A DNA stretch of 64,000 nucleotides from Nitrososphaeraceae archaeon (GCA_009377575.1 WHTU01000007.1:16375-80374); one strand, 5' to 3'; shown: positions 47,297 to 56,649, counted from the first letter of the stretch. The notes: generated by a model from the letters alone, not told the origin. Program-made: numbers and translations.

Positions 47297-47768
47297 CGTC
47301 TACCTTGACAATCAAATTGAAATAACGATGTTTAAATGAGTCAAGATCTACAGTCAGACGCGCCAGTTCGTTTTCATAATTGGCTGACAGATGATGGGTT
47401 TGGCTATTTGCTTTATCGGGTCTGACTATAATCATTCCAAGTTCTCTTAATCTGTTTATCCTTTTTAAGACAGGTTTTCTTGAGTAACCAGGTATTCCAT
47501 GAAAGGCGTCGATTACATCCTGTTTGATTATCTCAGGATTCTTCCTTATGTAATTAAAGAGCTCTTTGTCCCTCTCATCGAGATCCGTTTCGATATCGCT
47601 AATCAACATTTCCCTATATAATGGGAGTGATTTCGATTTTTTTAAAATGTTTTCTATACTTTTTTGTACTTTTTCTAATTCTTTTGCATTGATTACTTTT
47701 GCTTCCTCAGTCATAATGTCGTGTACATTCAGTGTACTGTAGTATGACAGGAATATATTTTTGTTCAT
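47280..47768 (-). CDS. Winged helix-turn-helix regulator
   Basis: 162 residues from ATG 47768, or 144 from the later ATG 47714, which leaves a more normal divergent spacing. Residues 68-125 form a winged helix (DERDKELFNYIRKNPEIIKQ, SRKPVLKRINRLRELGMIIV). An N-terminal coiled segment may dimerise. It is divergent, 21 bp start-to-start, from the next plus-strand gene and may regulate it. Confidence 0.6.
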   Translation of the reverse strand: MNKNIFLSYYSTLNVHDIMTEEAKVINAKELEKVQKSIENILKKSKSLPLYREMLISDIETDLDERDKELFNYIRKNPEIIKQDVIDAFHGIPGYSRKPVLKRINRLRELGMIIVRPDKANSQTHHLSANYENELARLTVDLDSFKHRYFNLIVKVDVIASS

Positions 47769-47789
47769 ATTGCATAAATCGTTTAGGAA

Positions 47790-48086
47790 ATGGAGGACAA
47801 GAAATCAGCATATTTGAAACCTTGCAAGCGAATGGCTGTAGGAGTAAATCTCCATGAACCGAATAATCCATTATCTATGACTAGTAATGATTTAATTTGT
47901 GAGATTATAGAACGTTTTGGAAGAGCTACAAAAGTTGCAGGAAGAGCAATAACTGAACGGACCATCACTTTATTTCTATTGTGGCGAGCACGCAAAAATA
48001 AGTTCACTATAGGCAATAGAGTAATAACAATGACTGACGCCCTCTCTGATAAGCTTACTGAACTCGTTCTGGTATCGACACAATGA
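47790..48086 (+). CDS. Hypothetical basic protein
   Basis: 98 residues, basic and helical (ICEIIERFGRATKVAGRAIT, TLFLLWRARKNKFTIGNRVI). The stop overlaps the next start by ATGA, so the two genes are translationally coupled. Family not recognised. Confidence 0.5.
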   Translation: MEDKKSAYLKPCKRMAVGVNLHEPNNPLSMTSNDLICEIIERFGRATKVAGRAITERTITLFLLWRARKNKFTIGNRVITMTDALSDKLTELVLVSTQ

Positions 48087-48886
48087 TTTCATCATATAAC
48101 ATAAAGTGGGAAGAAGAAGTACAAGCCCTTGCAGCAGAATGTCGTAAAAAGCTGAAAAAAATTGAGGAAGACAAATCTAAATTAGATCAGAACAAACGAG
48201 AGATTATCCTCATACTAGTTGAAAAATTAGAAGAACGCTATAAGGTAGATCAAATAGCTTGTATTACATGTACATTACTCAAAAATTCTGTATCAAAAGG
48301 CTATGTTTATAAAGTATTAGAAAAAAGATTTAAGAGAAAGTTAGAACGTTACCATATGATGGAAAATTCTCATGGAGAATTTTCTAATGTTCAGAACACT
48401 AATACTATAGAATTATCTTCTAATAATTGTTCAGATTTTCCGATCCTTACCGCAACTGGTGGGTCTACGAGACTGGAACGAATAGCAGAGAGTAAGTTAG
48501 AACAACAAAGTATGGATGGAGGAGAACGGGAACCAGTCATAACAATCGAAGACAGAAATTGGACCAGTGATGAATTACCTGAAGAATTCAACAGATTAGT
48601 AAATGAACTCAATGAAACTAAAGTTAAGCTAAATGCAGCAAATCTCCAGATAAAAAATTTAGAACTTCGACGAGATAACATGACTAAAGCAAAAGCAGCT
48701 CGACAAGAAAGGATTGTTATAAAACTAACGTCTAACATGTGCGTTTGGCTTAGTCGTAAACTTGGTGACTACTTGAAAAAATATCAATACAAACCATATT
48801 ACTTTATAGTTGAACAAGTTCCAAATAATCTCCAAAAAATTAGGGTATCTATTGAGCGTGAAGATGACAACAATAGTGAAATGTAG
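48083..48886 (+). CDS. Hypothetical coiled-coil protein
   Basis: 267 residues. Charged helices at 1-100 (ECRKKLKKIEEDKSKLDQNK), a polar linker, then a second coiled coil (LNETKVKLNAANLQIKNLEL) and a basic C-terminal domain. It overlaps the previous gene by 4 bp. Both resemble plasmid or virus accessory genes of archaea more than housekeeping genes, but no family is recognised. Confidence 0.5.
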   Translation: MISSYNIKWEEEVQALAAECRKKLKKIEEDKSKLDQNKREIILILVEKLEERYKVDQIACITCTLLKNSVSKGYVYKVLEKRFKRKLERYHMMENSHGEFSNVQNTNTIELSSNNCSDFPILTATGGSTRLERIAESKLEQQSMDGGEREPVITIEDRNWTSDELPEEFNRLVNELNETKVKLNAANLQIKNLELRRDNMTKAKAARQERIVIKLTSNMCVWLSRKLGDYLKKYQYKPYYFIVEQVPNNLQKIRVSIEREDDNNSEM

Positions 48887-49040
48887 ATATTGTCATTTTA
48901 GTCTGAGTGAATTAGGCTCTGGATAAAGAGATGTAGCTGATCCTTTTTCAACTGATTTTATGAGCCACACTCTAAGTAACATTGGTTATGCATATACCGT
49001 TGGTCCCATGTTGAATTCTCTTATTCCATCATTGCATATT

Positions 49041-49361
49041 CTACGAATCATCAGAAGTATATACTTGAGGTTCTAGCCCTAAATCAGGAAAGGAAGAAAC
49101 AGTTAAGCCTAGTTCCTTCTGCAATTTTTGAATGGCATTTGCGTAATATTCCACCCTCTCAAACTCACATTTGTTTTTGGCGATAACGTATCCCTTCCAA
49201 GCCTTGTGCAATGCACCCCATGTCTGACTTTCAAAATATCCCGAGTCTAGTAACCTTGTCCTGTTCGTATCTATCATATACATTAATTTTTTGAATGATT
49301 TCCTATGCTTATAGAAATTTGCAATAAAAGACCTATCTCTGTTGTGTCGATAATATCTCAC
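49041..49361 (-). CDS. Hypothetical protein
   Basis: 106 residues, helical, aromatic- and basic-rich (RYYRHNRDRSFIANFYKHRK, ESQTWGALHKAWKGYVIAKN). No signal peptide or known motif. Stand-alone. Confidence 0.45.
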   Translation of the reverse strand: MRYYRHNRDRSFIANFYKHRKSFKKLMYMIDTNRTRLLDSGYFESQTWGALHKAWKGYVIAKNKCEFERVEYYANAIQKLQKELGLTVSSFPDLGLEPQVYTSDDS

Positions 49362-49694
49362 TTACTATATCCCTATTTCTAGTTCTTCTTACAGACTCCG
49401 TTCGGCGTCTCGGATGTTTGTATCATGGTATTCTGGTTTATGGGTACCTCATAAGAAATGTTCATACTTAAACTTTATTATGCAAATAATATTAGTATTA
49501 GTATGATTTGAGTCCCAATGTAGTGATATAGAATTAGAGGATTTGAACTTTCAAGAGACGATGTAGCTAATTTATCAATTCAATAGCAAAATAGTGGATA
49601 TGAACTATTTCAATCAACCCTTGCCATGTATTGCTTGTTTCATATCCAGAAGAACTGCTCAATTAATCCTAAAATGGAACAAAAGGAACGCCAA
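49362..49694. other. Intergenic region, no gene seen
   Basis: Nothing recognisable upstream of the esterase remnant. Confidence 0.4.
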
Positions 49695-49856
49695 GTGATG
49701 TATCATGATTGGGTACTCGGGCATAGATACTCACGATAGATTGGTAAAAGAGCTTGCTAAGTGGGTGTTCACACAGCAATTGTCTTTGTAAACTATACAC
49801 TTTGCCCGGAAGCAAAATACCCTACTTCTGAAGAACAGGCATGCGCTGCTCGGTGG
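49695..49856 (+). pseudogene. Alpha/beta hydrolase-3 (acetyl esterase) remnant
   Basis: Three frames carry successive pieces of the oxyanion and lid region of an acetyl-esterase: VMYHDWVLG, then THDRLVKELAK, then VHTAIVFVNYTLCPEAKYPT with SEEQACAARW. Intact members read VMYFHGGGWVLG...HDRLVRELA...FVNYTLSPEARYP. At least two indels have destroyed the gene. Confidence 0.6.
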
Positions 49857-49868
49857 AATATGACGTAC

Positions 49869-49882
49869 TATATATTAAAAAG
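49869..49882 (+). promoter_or_regulatory. TATA-like box for the DUF1404 gene
   Basis: TATATATTAAAAAG lies about 30 bp before ATG 49910, at the usual archaeal distance for a short leader. Confidence 0.4.
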
Positions 49883-49909
49883 GCGATAAATTACATTCAG
49901 ACTAGATAA

Positions 49910-50626
49910 ATGGAGGTGTTCCATTTTTACGATTTCATAATTTTGACTGTTTTCATACTACTTGTTGCATTATCACTCAATGAAATAGTACTCGGACAAC
50001 TGGAAATAGATCTGGGCAATCACATGGTTATAGAACATATGCTATTCTTTTCTATTGGTGCGCTGTCAGTATTTGTGGCCGAGCGCATTTTGAGATTCAT
50101 GATAAGCATCGAAAGGAAATCTTTGAGCAGGACTAAATCGGGAGTCTTGCACCCTCCTTCCAGAGCAACTATGACTGCAATCCAGTATTGGAAAGCAATT
50201 CTGCGAAGAATCTTCAGATTAAACACGCATCCGTGGAGCTGGATAGTTATCGTCGGTCTTCTCATTTTTATATGGCATATACCTCAAATTTTTGACTATG
50301 CTTCGACTCATGAGAATGTCCATGTTATGCAACACCTTTCATTCATTATGGCTGGAGCAGGCGTGTTTATAACAATAAGGCTACTCGGAGAATCATTTAA
50401 CTTGGTTCTAATATTTTCATTAATCGGGATGATGGGCTTTAGTGGATTAATCCTTGTTATTTCGGATAGTCAGATCTATCAAGTATATTCTATAAGCAGC
50501 CATCATAATGCAGGTATTTACATGATCATATCCTTTGTCATACTTTTACTAGTGATCATGCCCGCTTATTTGATCCGACGCACCATGTATCACATAAATA
50601 CATCTACTTCTGGCGGCAATACATAA
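49910..50626 (+). CDS. DUF1404/CtaG-like membrane protein
   Basis: 238 residues with six or seven helices. Conserved histidines lie at MVIEHMLFFSIGA and NVHVMQHLSFIMAG, with WHIPQIFDYA between, the pattern of DUF1404, related to the CtaG copper-chaperone fold of cytochrome oxidase assembly. Archaeal members may bind metal or heme. It is followed by a Rieske ferredoxin gene 61 bp downstream. Confidence 0.7.
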   Translation: MEVFHFYDFIILTVFILLVALSLNEIVLGQLEIDLGNHMVIEHMLFFSIGALSVFVAERILRFMISIERKSLSRTKSGVLHPPSRATMTAIQYWKAILRRIFRLNTHPWSWIVIVGLLIFIWHIPQIFDYASTHENVHVMQHLSFIMAGAGVFITIRLLGESFNLVLIFSLIGMMGFSGLILVISDSQIYQVYSISSHHNAGIYMIISFVILLLVIMPAYLIRRTMYHINTSTSGGNT

Positions 50627-50687
50627 TGCTTGCTAATGAAATAGTAAGAAAGTTATATGTACAAATGGTACAAAGTAGACCAAAGGT

Positions 50688-50996
50688 ATGGCAAAAATTA
50701 ACGTAGGAAATGTTTCTGAAATCCCTGAGGGAAAAATGACACATGTTGTAGTTGGCGAGAAAGATATTTTGGTGGCAAATGTCCAAGGAAAGTATTATGC
50801 TACAAACAATACCTGCCCTCATCAAGGAGCAGAGCTTCATGAGGGTGAGCTTGATAGTAGCGAGCTAACATGCCCATGGCACAGCTCGAAGTGGGATGTT
50901 ACAACAGGCAATTTGAATTGGTTTCCGCAGAAACTAGAGCCGCTAGGATCATACAAGGTTATGGTAGAAAATGACTCTGTCTATGTAGAAGTTTAG
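50688..50996 (+). CDS. Rieske [2Fe-2S] ferredoxin
   Basis: 102 residues, soluble. The cluster ligands are CPHQGAELHEG and CPWHSSKWD (C-x-H and C-x2-H boxes). It resembles BphF/NirD-type electron carriers that feed oxygenases or nitrite reductase. A broken FAD reductase gene starts 130 bp downstream, suggesting an original electron-transfer chain. Confidence 0.9.
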   Translation: MAKINVGNVSEIPEGKMTHVVVGEKDILVANVQGKYYATNNTCPHQGAELHEGELDSSELTCPWHSSKWDVTTGNLNWFPQKLEPLGSYKVMVENDSVYVEV

Positions 50997-51126
50997 CATT
51001 ACCATTATGATTTCATTAACGAACAAACAAATGAGAACTATTGTAGATTTGAGGTAAATGCAGAACTGATATGGCCTATGACAAAATTAGTAAGTCCACA
51101 TAACGACAATATTAGATGATTTAATC

Positions 51127-51438
51127 GTGTCTATTAGACCGTCTAAGTTTCAATTGAAATTGTTAGAGGTAACGTCACATCCAGGCACTGATATGATGTC
51201 TTTCAAACTTGGTCGCGGAGAAGTCGAGCAGGAGAATCATTACTTGGATTACAAAGCCTGACAGTATGCCGCTACGGATCTTGGAACTAAGGAGGATGTA
51301 GAGGGACCTGTGCGGTCCTTTACGATCGCTTCTTCTCCGACAGAGCAGGAATTCATCTTGATTAGTACAAGGATAAGGGATACACCGTTCAAAAAGAAGC
51401 TCGCAAATCTAGAAATTGGTAACGCATTAAACACCTGA
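51127..51438 (+). pseudogene. FAD-binding ferredoxin reductase fragment, TGA-interrupted
   Basis: From GTG 51127 the frame reads LKLLEVTSHPGTDMMSFKLG and QENHYLDYKA, then TGA at 51259-51261. It continues QYAATDLGTKEDVEGPVRSF, TIASSPTEQEFILISTRIRD to TGA 51436. The stop replaces the Gly of the AGQY motif and the RSFTIASSP FAD-binding motif follows. The NAD domain is missing. A ferredoxin-NAD reductase that may have served the Rieske protein has decayed. Confidence 0.7.
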
Positions 51439-51618
51439 AATACGATTTACACGAGTTTAACTTTCGTCCTAAAATGAAGAACGGTCAAAGGAAACCATTG
51501 TTTTTTCGGATATCCGTGTGGTTGGAGCCCCCAATTCACTCAATTCTCCCATTAGTATTGTATTTAATTGCAAGTAATATATTCTCATAGTTAGATATAT
51601 TACAGATTCTATCTGACC

Positions 51619-52491
51619 TTAGAAGCATCCTTTAGTTACAGATCTCCTTTTTAAGCCAAGTTTGATATGTTTAATATTCGTAGAAAACTCTTTTTCGACT
51701 TTATGAAAGATATTCATGAACTTATCATCTGAGGCTAGTTGTGAGGATATTGCGGAGAGGTAACTATATTTGCCGGCAGGGTGCTTAGATAAGGATAGGA
51801 TTAGTTTAATTACAAAAGATCTAATATGTCCATCTATGGCCTGTGCTATTCTTTCTTCTAGACCAGGAGTAGAATCTGCTGGAGCTTCGCTATCTGAACG
51901 AATTAAGCCCATAAAATTATTAACAGAAATCCATCTACCATCAGGTTCACGTGTTAGAATGACATCAACTGTTGATTGACAACAATTGATTAAATAGTCT
52001 AGTAACATTTCTTCTTCTAAAATTAATGTGATTGATTTTGAATTAAAATAAGGATAAACAAGCGTACTAAAGATGATGTTGTTACTATAATACTTTTTCG
52101 TGGCTTTCATAACTGAAGAAGCGACAGACCTGAAATTGATTAACGATGCATTAGCTATAAGATTGAACCAGCCTTTAGAAGAGACTTTATAATACTTAGC
52201 GCCATGAATAGACCGACCATGGTACTCCGCTCCTTCCAGCAATCCTAAGGAATAAAGCTTCTGTAATTTCGGATGAACGTTCTTATAGGCCATATTTTGA
52301 CCTCGATTGCTCAAATTACTGTAAATCTGATACACAGAGAACGGGCCATTGTTCAACGCCCACATTACAATATTTCGATAAAAAAATTCGAATTCATGAT
52401 TTGAGAGGATAGTTTTCTCATAAAATTTGTGTTTATATATTTCCAATATATACCTAGAATAATCCATAAAATGTGAAATGTTTAATTTCAT
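51619..52491 (-). CDS. Winged-helix regulator divergent to the NTPase
   Basis: 290 residues (ATG 52491; ATG 52467 is an alternative better placed to the TATA-like AAATATAAGTA). Residues 35-110 form a PadR-like winged helix (ALNNGPFSVYQIYSNLSNRG, HPKLQKLYSLGLLEGAEYHG). The C-terminal 180 residues are helical and unrecognised. Its start is about 23 bp from the NTPase start, so one promoter region serves both and it probably regulates the NTPase. Confidence 0.6.
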   Translation of the reverse strand: MKLNISHFMDYSRYILEIYKHKFYEKTILSNHEFEFFYRNIVMWALNNGPFSVYQIYSNLSNRGQNMAYKNVHPKLQKLYSLGLLEGAEYHGRSIHGAKYYKVSSKGWFNLIANASLINFRSVASSVMKATKKYYSNNIIFSTLVYPYFNSKSITLILEEEMLLDYLINCCQSTVDVILTREPDGRWISVNNFMGLIRSDSEAPADSTPGLEERIAQAIDGHIRSFVIKLILSLSKHPAGKYSYLSAISSQLASDDKFMNIFHKVEKEFSTNIKHIKLGLKRRSVTKGCF

Positions 52492-52514
52492 CTCTAGATA
52501 CTTATATTTACTTC

Positions 52515-54821
52515 ATGGCTGTCCCGGATGCAGGCACTATACAAGAGATTCTACAGAAGGTTAGATCAATAATCCCAACTTTGAATGATAATTCTGCTCT
52601 AGGAATTAAGAATGCACAGATTTTGAGATGCTTACTCATTCTCTATGTAGCCAATATGGACCCTAAGTATGGATATCTGGGAGAAATAGATGGGATTGAT
52701 AATCTTCGTTATTTTACGATCGGAGAACTAAACAAAGTAAGTAAGAAAAAGGGAACGGCCTACCCAATCGATTTTACTGGTCCAAGAGCTACAACACCTT
52801 ATGAGGCTTGTCAAAAAGATGGTTATGTAAAAATAAGAAAGGGACTTGGAAATCGTACATCATTTGCTCTCATCGAAAAGGGAAAGAGACATTGTCGAGA
52901 TCTTGTTGAGCATATGTACAGTGAAAAATACCAGCAAGGAGATCCTATGCTAATTTCAACGAGGAATCGAGCTACAGATCAAATGACCGCATTGAACGAT
53001 TTACTTTCTGTTGACCAATTCATCGAGCGACGAGAGATTCAGACTATCTTGAACAAGTACCCGATATTTATTGGAAGAGAAATAGAGATAGAAAAACTAG
53101 ATAGTTTTTTGGAAGATCCCACCAAATCTGTTATGTTGGTAACTGGAGAAGGAGGTACTGGAAAAACCAGGTTAGTCCTCGAATTCGTTAAGCGTTTACA
53201 AGATTCCAGAGACTATGAAAGCAAATACCACATTTATTTTATAGATCCCTATAAAGAGACATATCCACACTCTTTACCTGCCAACTCTCTTATAATTTTA
53301 GACGATGCAGAAAGAAAATCTACGCACCTCAACCACATCATAGGTTTAGTATCATATTACGATAAATCAAATAGATCCAAGTTATTACTTATCGAAAGAT
53401 CTATTTTCAAGGCATACATTGAGAATGAGATTAAAGAAAAAAACACAGGATCAGATACTCTATATTTGGAAAGAGGCGATATTATTAAATTTTTGAAGCA
53501 AAATTTTTGCTCGATCGACGAATATACTTGTGATAAGATAGAGCATGAATGTAGAAGCAGTTTTGACTATGCTGCAGCATTTGCAGAATATTATATCAAT
53601 GGAGGAAAGCTGTTAGATCTAAGAGATGTACTTTCATGGAAAACAGAGCGTTATATTAAAGATATTGCCGTGAGAACTAAAAGCGATGTCGCTGATGTGA
53701 AATATGTAATCGAATTACTAGCTATGATCGTTCCTGTAACCTGGGACATAGATAAGTATTATTTCAAGAGGGAATTTCCTAATGTTTTTGATACTATGGA
53801 AAAAATCCTTTTCGGAGCTCGAAATATGTACGAAGACAGCGTAATTTTAACAGAAAACAATTCCACCTTTTTGATAAAGCCTGAACCACTGGGAGACTTC
53901 TTCAGGCTCAATGCATTGGAGAATTCCAGATTGCAAAACGCCTTGTGGAATCTTATACCCTATATACCCATGAGAATTGCATACAATATCAGGATAACAA
54001 CAGATGCCGATGATTTGAGTACTTTAAGAAACGAACTTCTCTTTAAGGTTTGGAGTTTGCTAAATGAGAAGAAGGGATGTAGTCCTGAATTTATCAAAGC
54101 TATCGCATACTTCACGGGAAATATTAGCTATCATGTGGGTCCTGTGTTACTTAATTCCAGGAAACCAAATATTGAAAATTGGCTAGAGTGCTTCTATGAG
54201 TTTTATGATACCAGTCATTCAGAACAGCTCTCAGGCTATTTAACAATCGCTCTTCTTAATCTGGGCTTTCATTATAGAAAAGTGAAGAACTTTGAACTAC
54301 TAGACAGCTCATTACAGTATTTTGATATTCTATATAAGAAATATCGGAGCCACTACTATGAAATCTGTGGAGGGTATATTATGGGAGGAGTACGGCATCC
54401 GAATCCTAAGGTGATGGAAAAGTATTTGGATAAATTAAAGCTGCTTTATACAAAGTACCCCTCAGAACTGGACTTCAGCTATGGAAATTTGTTAAATTTA
54501 ACTCATAAATGTCATGCAGATAATGATAGCACTCCAAGACCAAAACTCCTATATGGGTACATTAAAAAATTACGATACTTGTACGAACGGCATAAAAGTG
54601 AAAAAATTGCAGAAATATTAATTACAGCCTTGGTCAATTCAATCAGGATATTTTCAGAATATAAGATGTTTGATTATGTTATCAATGATATTAGAGACCG
54701 TAGAGATTTATATGCTAAGCATCAAAATGCTGCGACCGAAGTCTACATTGGAATTGCGTTAGCATCTGCAAATCATGCTTTCAAGGGAAAGCTATTAAAT
54801 CAAGAATTTAAACATTGTTAA
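52515..54821 (+). CDS. STAND-type NTPase with N-terminal winged helix
   Basis: 768 residues from ATG 52515. Residues 25-135 look like a winged helix (YPIDFTGPRATTPYEACQKD). Residues 180-300 hold the NTPase: FIGREIEIEKLDSFLED, Walker A GEGGTGKT at 211-218, Walker B SLIILDDAE at 258-266. The C-terminal 400 residues are helical and TPR-like, as expected for a sensor. STAND proteins such as Avs are antiviral or regulatory switches. Within 20 bp of its stop another frame carries further coding-like sequence, so the protein may once have been longer. Confidence 0.75.
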   Translation: MAVPDAGTIQEILQKVRSIIPTLNDNSALGIKNAQILRCLLILYVANMDPKYGYLGEIDGIDNLRYFTIGELNKVSKKKGTAYPIDFTGPRATTPYEACQKDGYVKIRKGLGNRTSFALIEKGKRHCRDLVEHMYSEKYQQGDPMLISTRNRATDQMTALNDLLSVDQFIERREIQTILNKYPIFIGREIEIEKLDSFLEDPTKSVMLVTGEGGTGKTRLVLEFVKRLQDSRDYESKYHIYFIDPYKETYPHSLPANSLIILDDAERKSTHLNHIIGLVSYYDKSNRSKLLLIERSIFKAYIENEIKEKNTGSDTLYLERGDIIKFLKQNFCSIDEYTCDKIEHECRSSFDYAAAFAEYYINGGKLLDLRDVLSWKTERYIKDIAVRTKSDVADVKYVIELLAMIVPVTWDIDKYYFKREFPNVFDTMEKILFGARNMYEDSVILTENNSTFLIKPEPLGDFFRLNALENSRLQNALWNLIPYIPMRIAYNIRITTDADDLSTLRNELLFKVWSLLNEKKGCSPEFIKAIAYFTGNISYHVGPVLLNSRKPNIENWLECFYEFYDTSHSEQLSGYLTIALLNLGFHYRKVKNFELLDSSLQYFDILYKKYRSHYYEICGGYIMGGVRHPNPKVMEKYLDKLKLLYTKYPSELDFSYGNLLNLTHKCHADNDSTPRPKLLYGYIKKLRYLYERHKSEKIAEILITALVNSIRIFSEYKMFDYVINDIRDRRDLYAKHQNAATEVYIGIALASANHAFKGKLLNQEFKHC

Positions 54822-55446
54822 AACCACAACTAATCAGGATAAACTTGTAGAGACGCTAATACCAAAATCTGATCAACTCGCGGAGAAAGCGAATGAACAC
54901 AGGATCGTCGAATTTTGTTCAAGCCTCACTGATTATAAAGTCTATAGAACAGAACACGGATTTTATTTATTTGTAGTAAGTGATAACATATTACCTACTA
55001 TCGAACAACACGATGAAAAAATAATAAACGAGTTTTCGACACATGTACACGTATTTCTTTCTATTATGAGTAAAACAACTCTAGACAAGAGTAATATACG
55101 ACTTCTAATTTGCCCTGTAAGGATGAAGTACGACAAATTGCTTATGGGTATGGTCGAGGATGTACTTGACCAAACCCTTGATGCTCGATTAGATCTCCAC
55201 ATTAATAGTGCAATGATAGGACTAACAAATGAAAGAGGACTGTCCATATTACAGAATCGTGTGCTTACTACTACTCAGAAAGACCGCTTAATGTCAAGCG
55301 AAAAATGCATGATTCAAGTATTCAGTTCTAAGTTTCAAACCTTCCCTAGGACTTGCGCACTTGCTTCAGCACTAGAATTACAAGGAAAATTTGAAATGTG
55401 CAGATTAAAGGACTGCCCATACTGTAAGAAAACAGATTGGATTTAA
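54799..55446 (+). pseudogene. Start-less extension of the STAND gene, zinc-knuckle C-terminus
   Basis: The +1 frame is open from 54799 and encodes TNQDKLVETLIPKSDQLAEK, GFYLFVVSDNILPTIEQHDE, then from ATG 55066 a stretch ending CRLKDCPYCKKTDWI. There is no start codon before 55066, although the upstream part reads as protein. The STAND frame ends inside this frame at 54821, with only about 20 bp where the two could join. Either one base was lost, the two are joined by +1 frameshifting, or translation begins at 55066 (126 residues). Confidence 0.5.
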
Positions 55447-55617
55447 CTAACTTACTAAGCTCAGGAATCTGATAACGCATTTTTCATGTTTTTCGAACCA
55501 GCCTAAGGAGTTATCAAGGAGCTGTTAAATGATTTTCCTAAATGAAGAATTCTTGCAGCGAGAATGCAGCTAATCTGCACACACTGAATTGAATAACAAG
55601 CAAACCCTGGGAGAAGT

Positions 55618-56445
55618 ATGGTCAATAACCAAAAAGAAAACGAAAAAATACATTGGAAAAGCATTGAAGAACAAACGAATTCAAAAGATGCATGGACAAC
55701 AGCTGCAGAAATTGCTGCTGGGTCTAGGTGTCCAACCTGCGGTTACATAGGGCACGAAGTCCACAACGAAATTCAGGGGCAAAAAAACACCCCTAACTAC
55801 ATAGCCCTTATGCAAGAGGCAATGGAAGAATGGTTTTCAAAGCCCAGAGAAGGATTCCATGTCTCTGATGTTTGCTTATGCCCAAGGCAAAAAGTGTTCC
55901 GTAAGATAGATCAACTCCCAATCGATGTAAAGACAGTTAGTATCTACTCAGCAGGAAAAGCAATGCATGAAGCAATCCAATTACTATTCCTCAGTGACAA
56001 AAGGACATTCGAACGAGAGAAATACGTCGAATATGATGACATTCAAGGAAGCGTAGATATTTACGACAGACGACGTAACATTCCTCTAGAATTTAAAACT
56101 AGCAGAGCGTCTGACATTAAAGAACCCAAGAGTTTTCATGTCGAGCAACTAAAGTACTACATGGCTATGCTAGCTGCTCCAGAAGGATACATACTATATC
56201 AACTGCTAATGCATTTCGGACAGACACCATTCAAATCCTTCAGAATAACTATGAATGCACAAGAAAGAATTAATCAGCGTGAAAGATTGGTAATGGAAAT
56301 AAATTCCCTGAAAAGAGCTATGGAAGCAGGAGATCCATCACTAGCGAGGTCAGTAAGACAAGATCTCGATTTGCAATGGATGTGTAAAGACTGCCCGTAT
56401 TCCATAGAATGCAAGAGAATGGAGAGCGCTGCGGCAGCGGCCTAA
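55618..56445 (+). CDS. Cas4-like PD-(D/E)XK exonuclease
   Basis: 275 residues, RecB/Cas4 family. The iron-sulfur cysteines are Cys86/Cys88 in SDVCLCPRQ and Cys256, Cys259, Cys265 in MCKDCPYSIECKRM. The nuclease core has H117 (GKAMHEAI), D147 in GSVDIYD, E158 and K160 in LEFKTSR, Q177. An extra N-terminal CPTCGYIGHEVH (Cys38, Cys41) adds a zinc knuckle. No CRISPR genes are near. It is the first gene of a tight cluster; 3 bp separate its stop from the next frame. ATG 55618 follows a GGGAGAA site. Confidence 0.8.
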   Translation: MVNNQKENEKIHWKSIEEQTNSKDAWTTAAEIAAGSRCPTCGYIGHEVHNEIQGQKNTPNYIALMQEAMEEWFSKPREGFHVSDVCLCPRQKVFRKIDQLPIDVKTVSIYSAGKAMHEAIQLLFLSDKRTFEREKYVEYDDIQGSVDIYDRRRNIPLEFKTSRASDIKEPKSFHVEQLKYYMAMLAAPEGYILYQLLMHFGQTPFKSFRITMNAQERINQRERLVMEINSLKRAMEAGDPSLARSVRQDLDLQWMCKDCPYSIECKRMESAAAAA

Positions 56446-56448
56446 TTT

Positions 56449-56649
56449 TTGAGTGGAGTAGATAGAATTATGACAACAAAAACACAATTTGATACCAGAC
56501 ACGAGATAGCTAGAAAACAATGCTCCAGGTGTGGCCGCCCCTATTCTCTGAGATATGAGACATTGGAATATCTCTCCATTATCTCATGGCAAGAATATGA
56601 TGGTATGGTAATCTGTCCAAAGTGCTTTGTAGGCACTAGAGTGGCTTAA
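56449..56649 (+). CDS. Small zinc-ribbon protein
   Basis: 66 residues from TTG 56449 or 59 from ATG 56470. CSRCGRPY and ICPKCF are two zinc knuckles about 30 residues apart. It lies between the Cas4-like and the Vsr-like genes in the same operon and may be a DNA- or protein-binding adaptor. Confidence 0.6.
   Translation: MSGVDRIMTTKTQFDTRHEIARKQCSRCGRPYSLRYETLEYLSIISWQEYDGMVICPKCFVGTRVA

Noticed and set aside
24474-51261. UGA recoding (Trp, Gly or selenocysteine) to explain the in-frame TGA codons
   Set aside because: The TGA codons stand for different residues (Trp, Gly), TAA and TAG lesions are equally present, and TGA terminates intact genes such as the ABC ATPase at 9551 and the AKR at 43023.
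51249-51434. 61-codon minus-strand frame
   Set aside because: It lies antisense to the flavin-reductase remnant, whose motifs are clear on the plus strand.
54807-54813. TTTAAAC slippery heptamer at the end of the STAND gene
   Set aside because: As a classical -1 site it must be read T TTA AAC in the zero frame; here the frame is TTT AAA C, and the needed shift is +1, so it is not a standard -1 site.
55618-56445. CRISPR adaptation gene cas4
   Set aside because: No cas1, cas2 or repeat array was found in the window; the neighbours point to another role.
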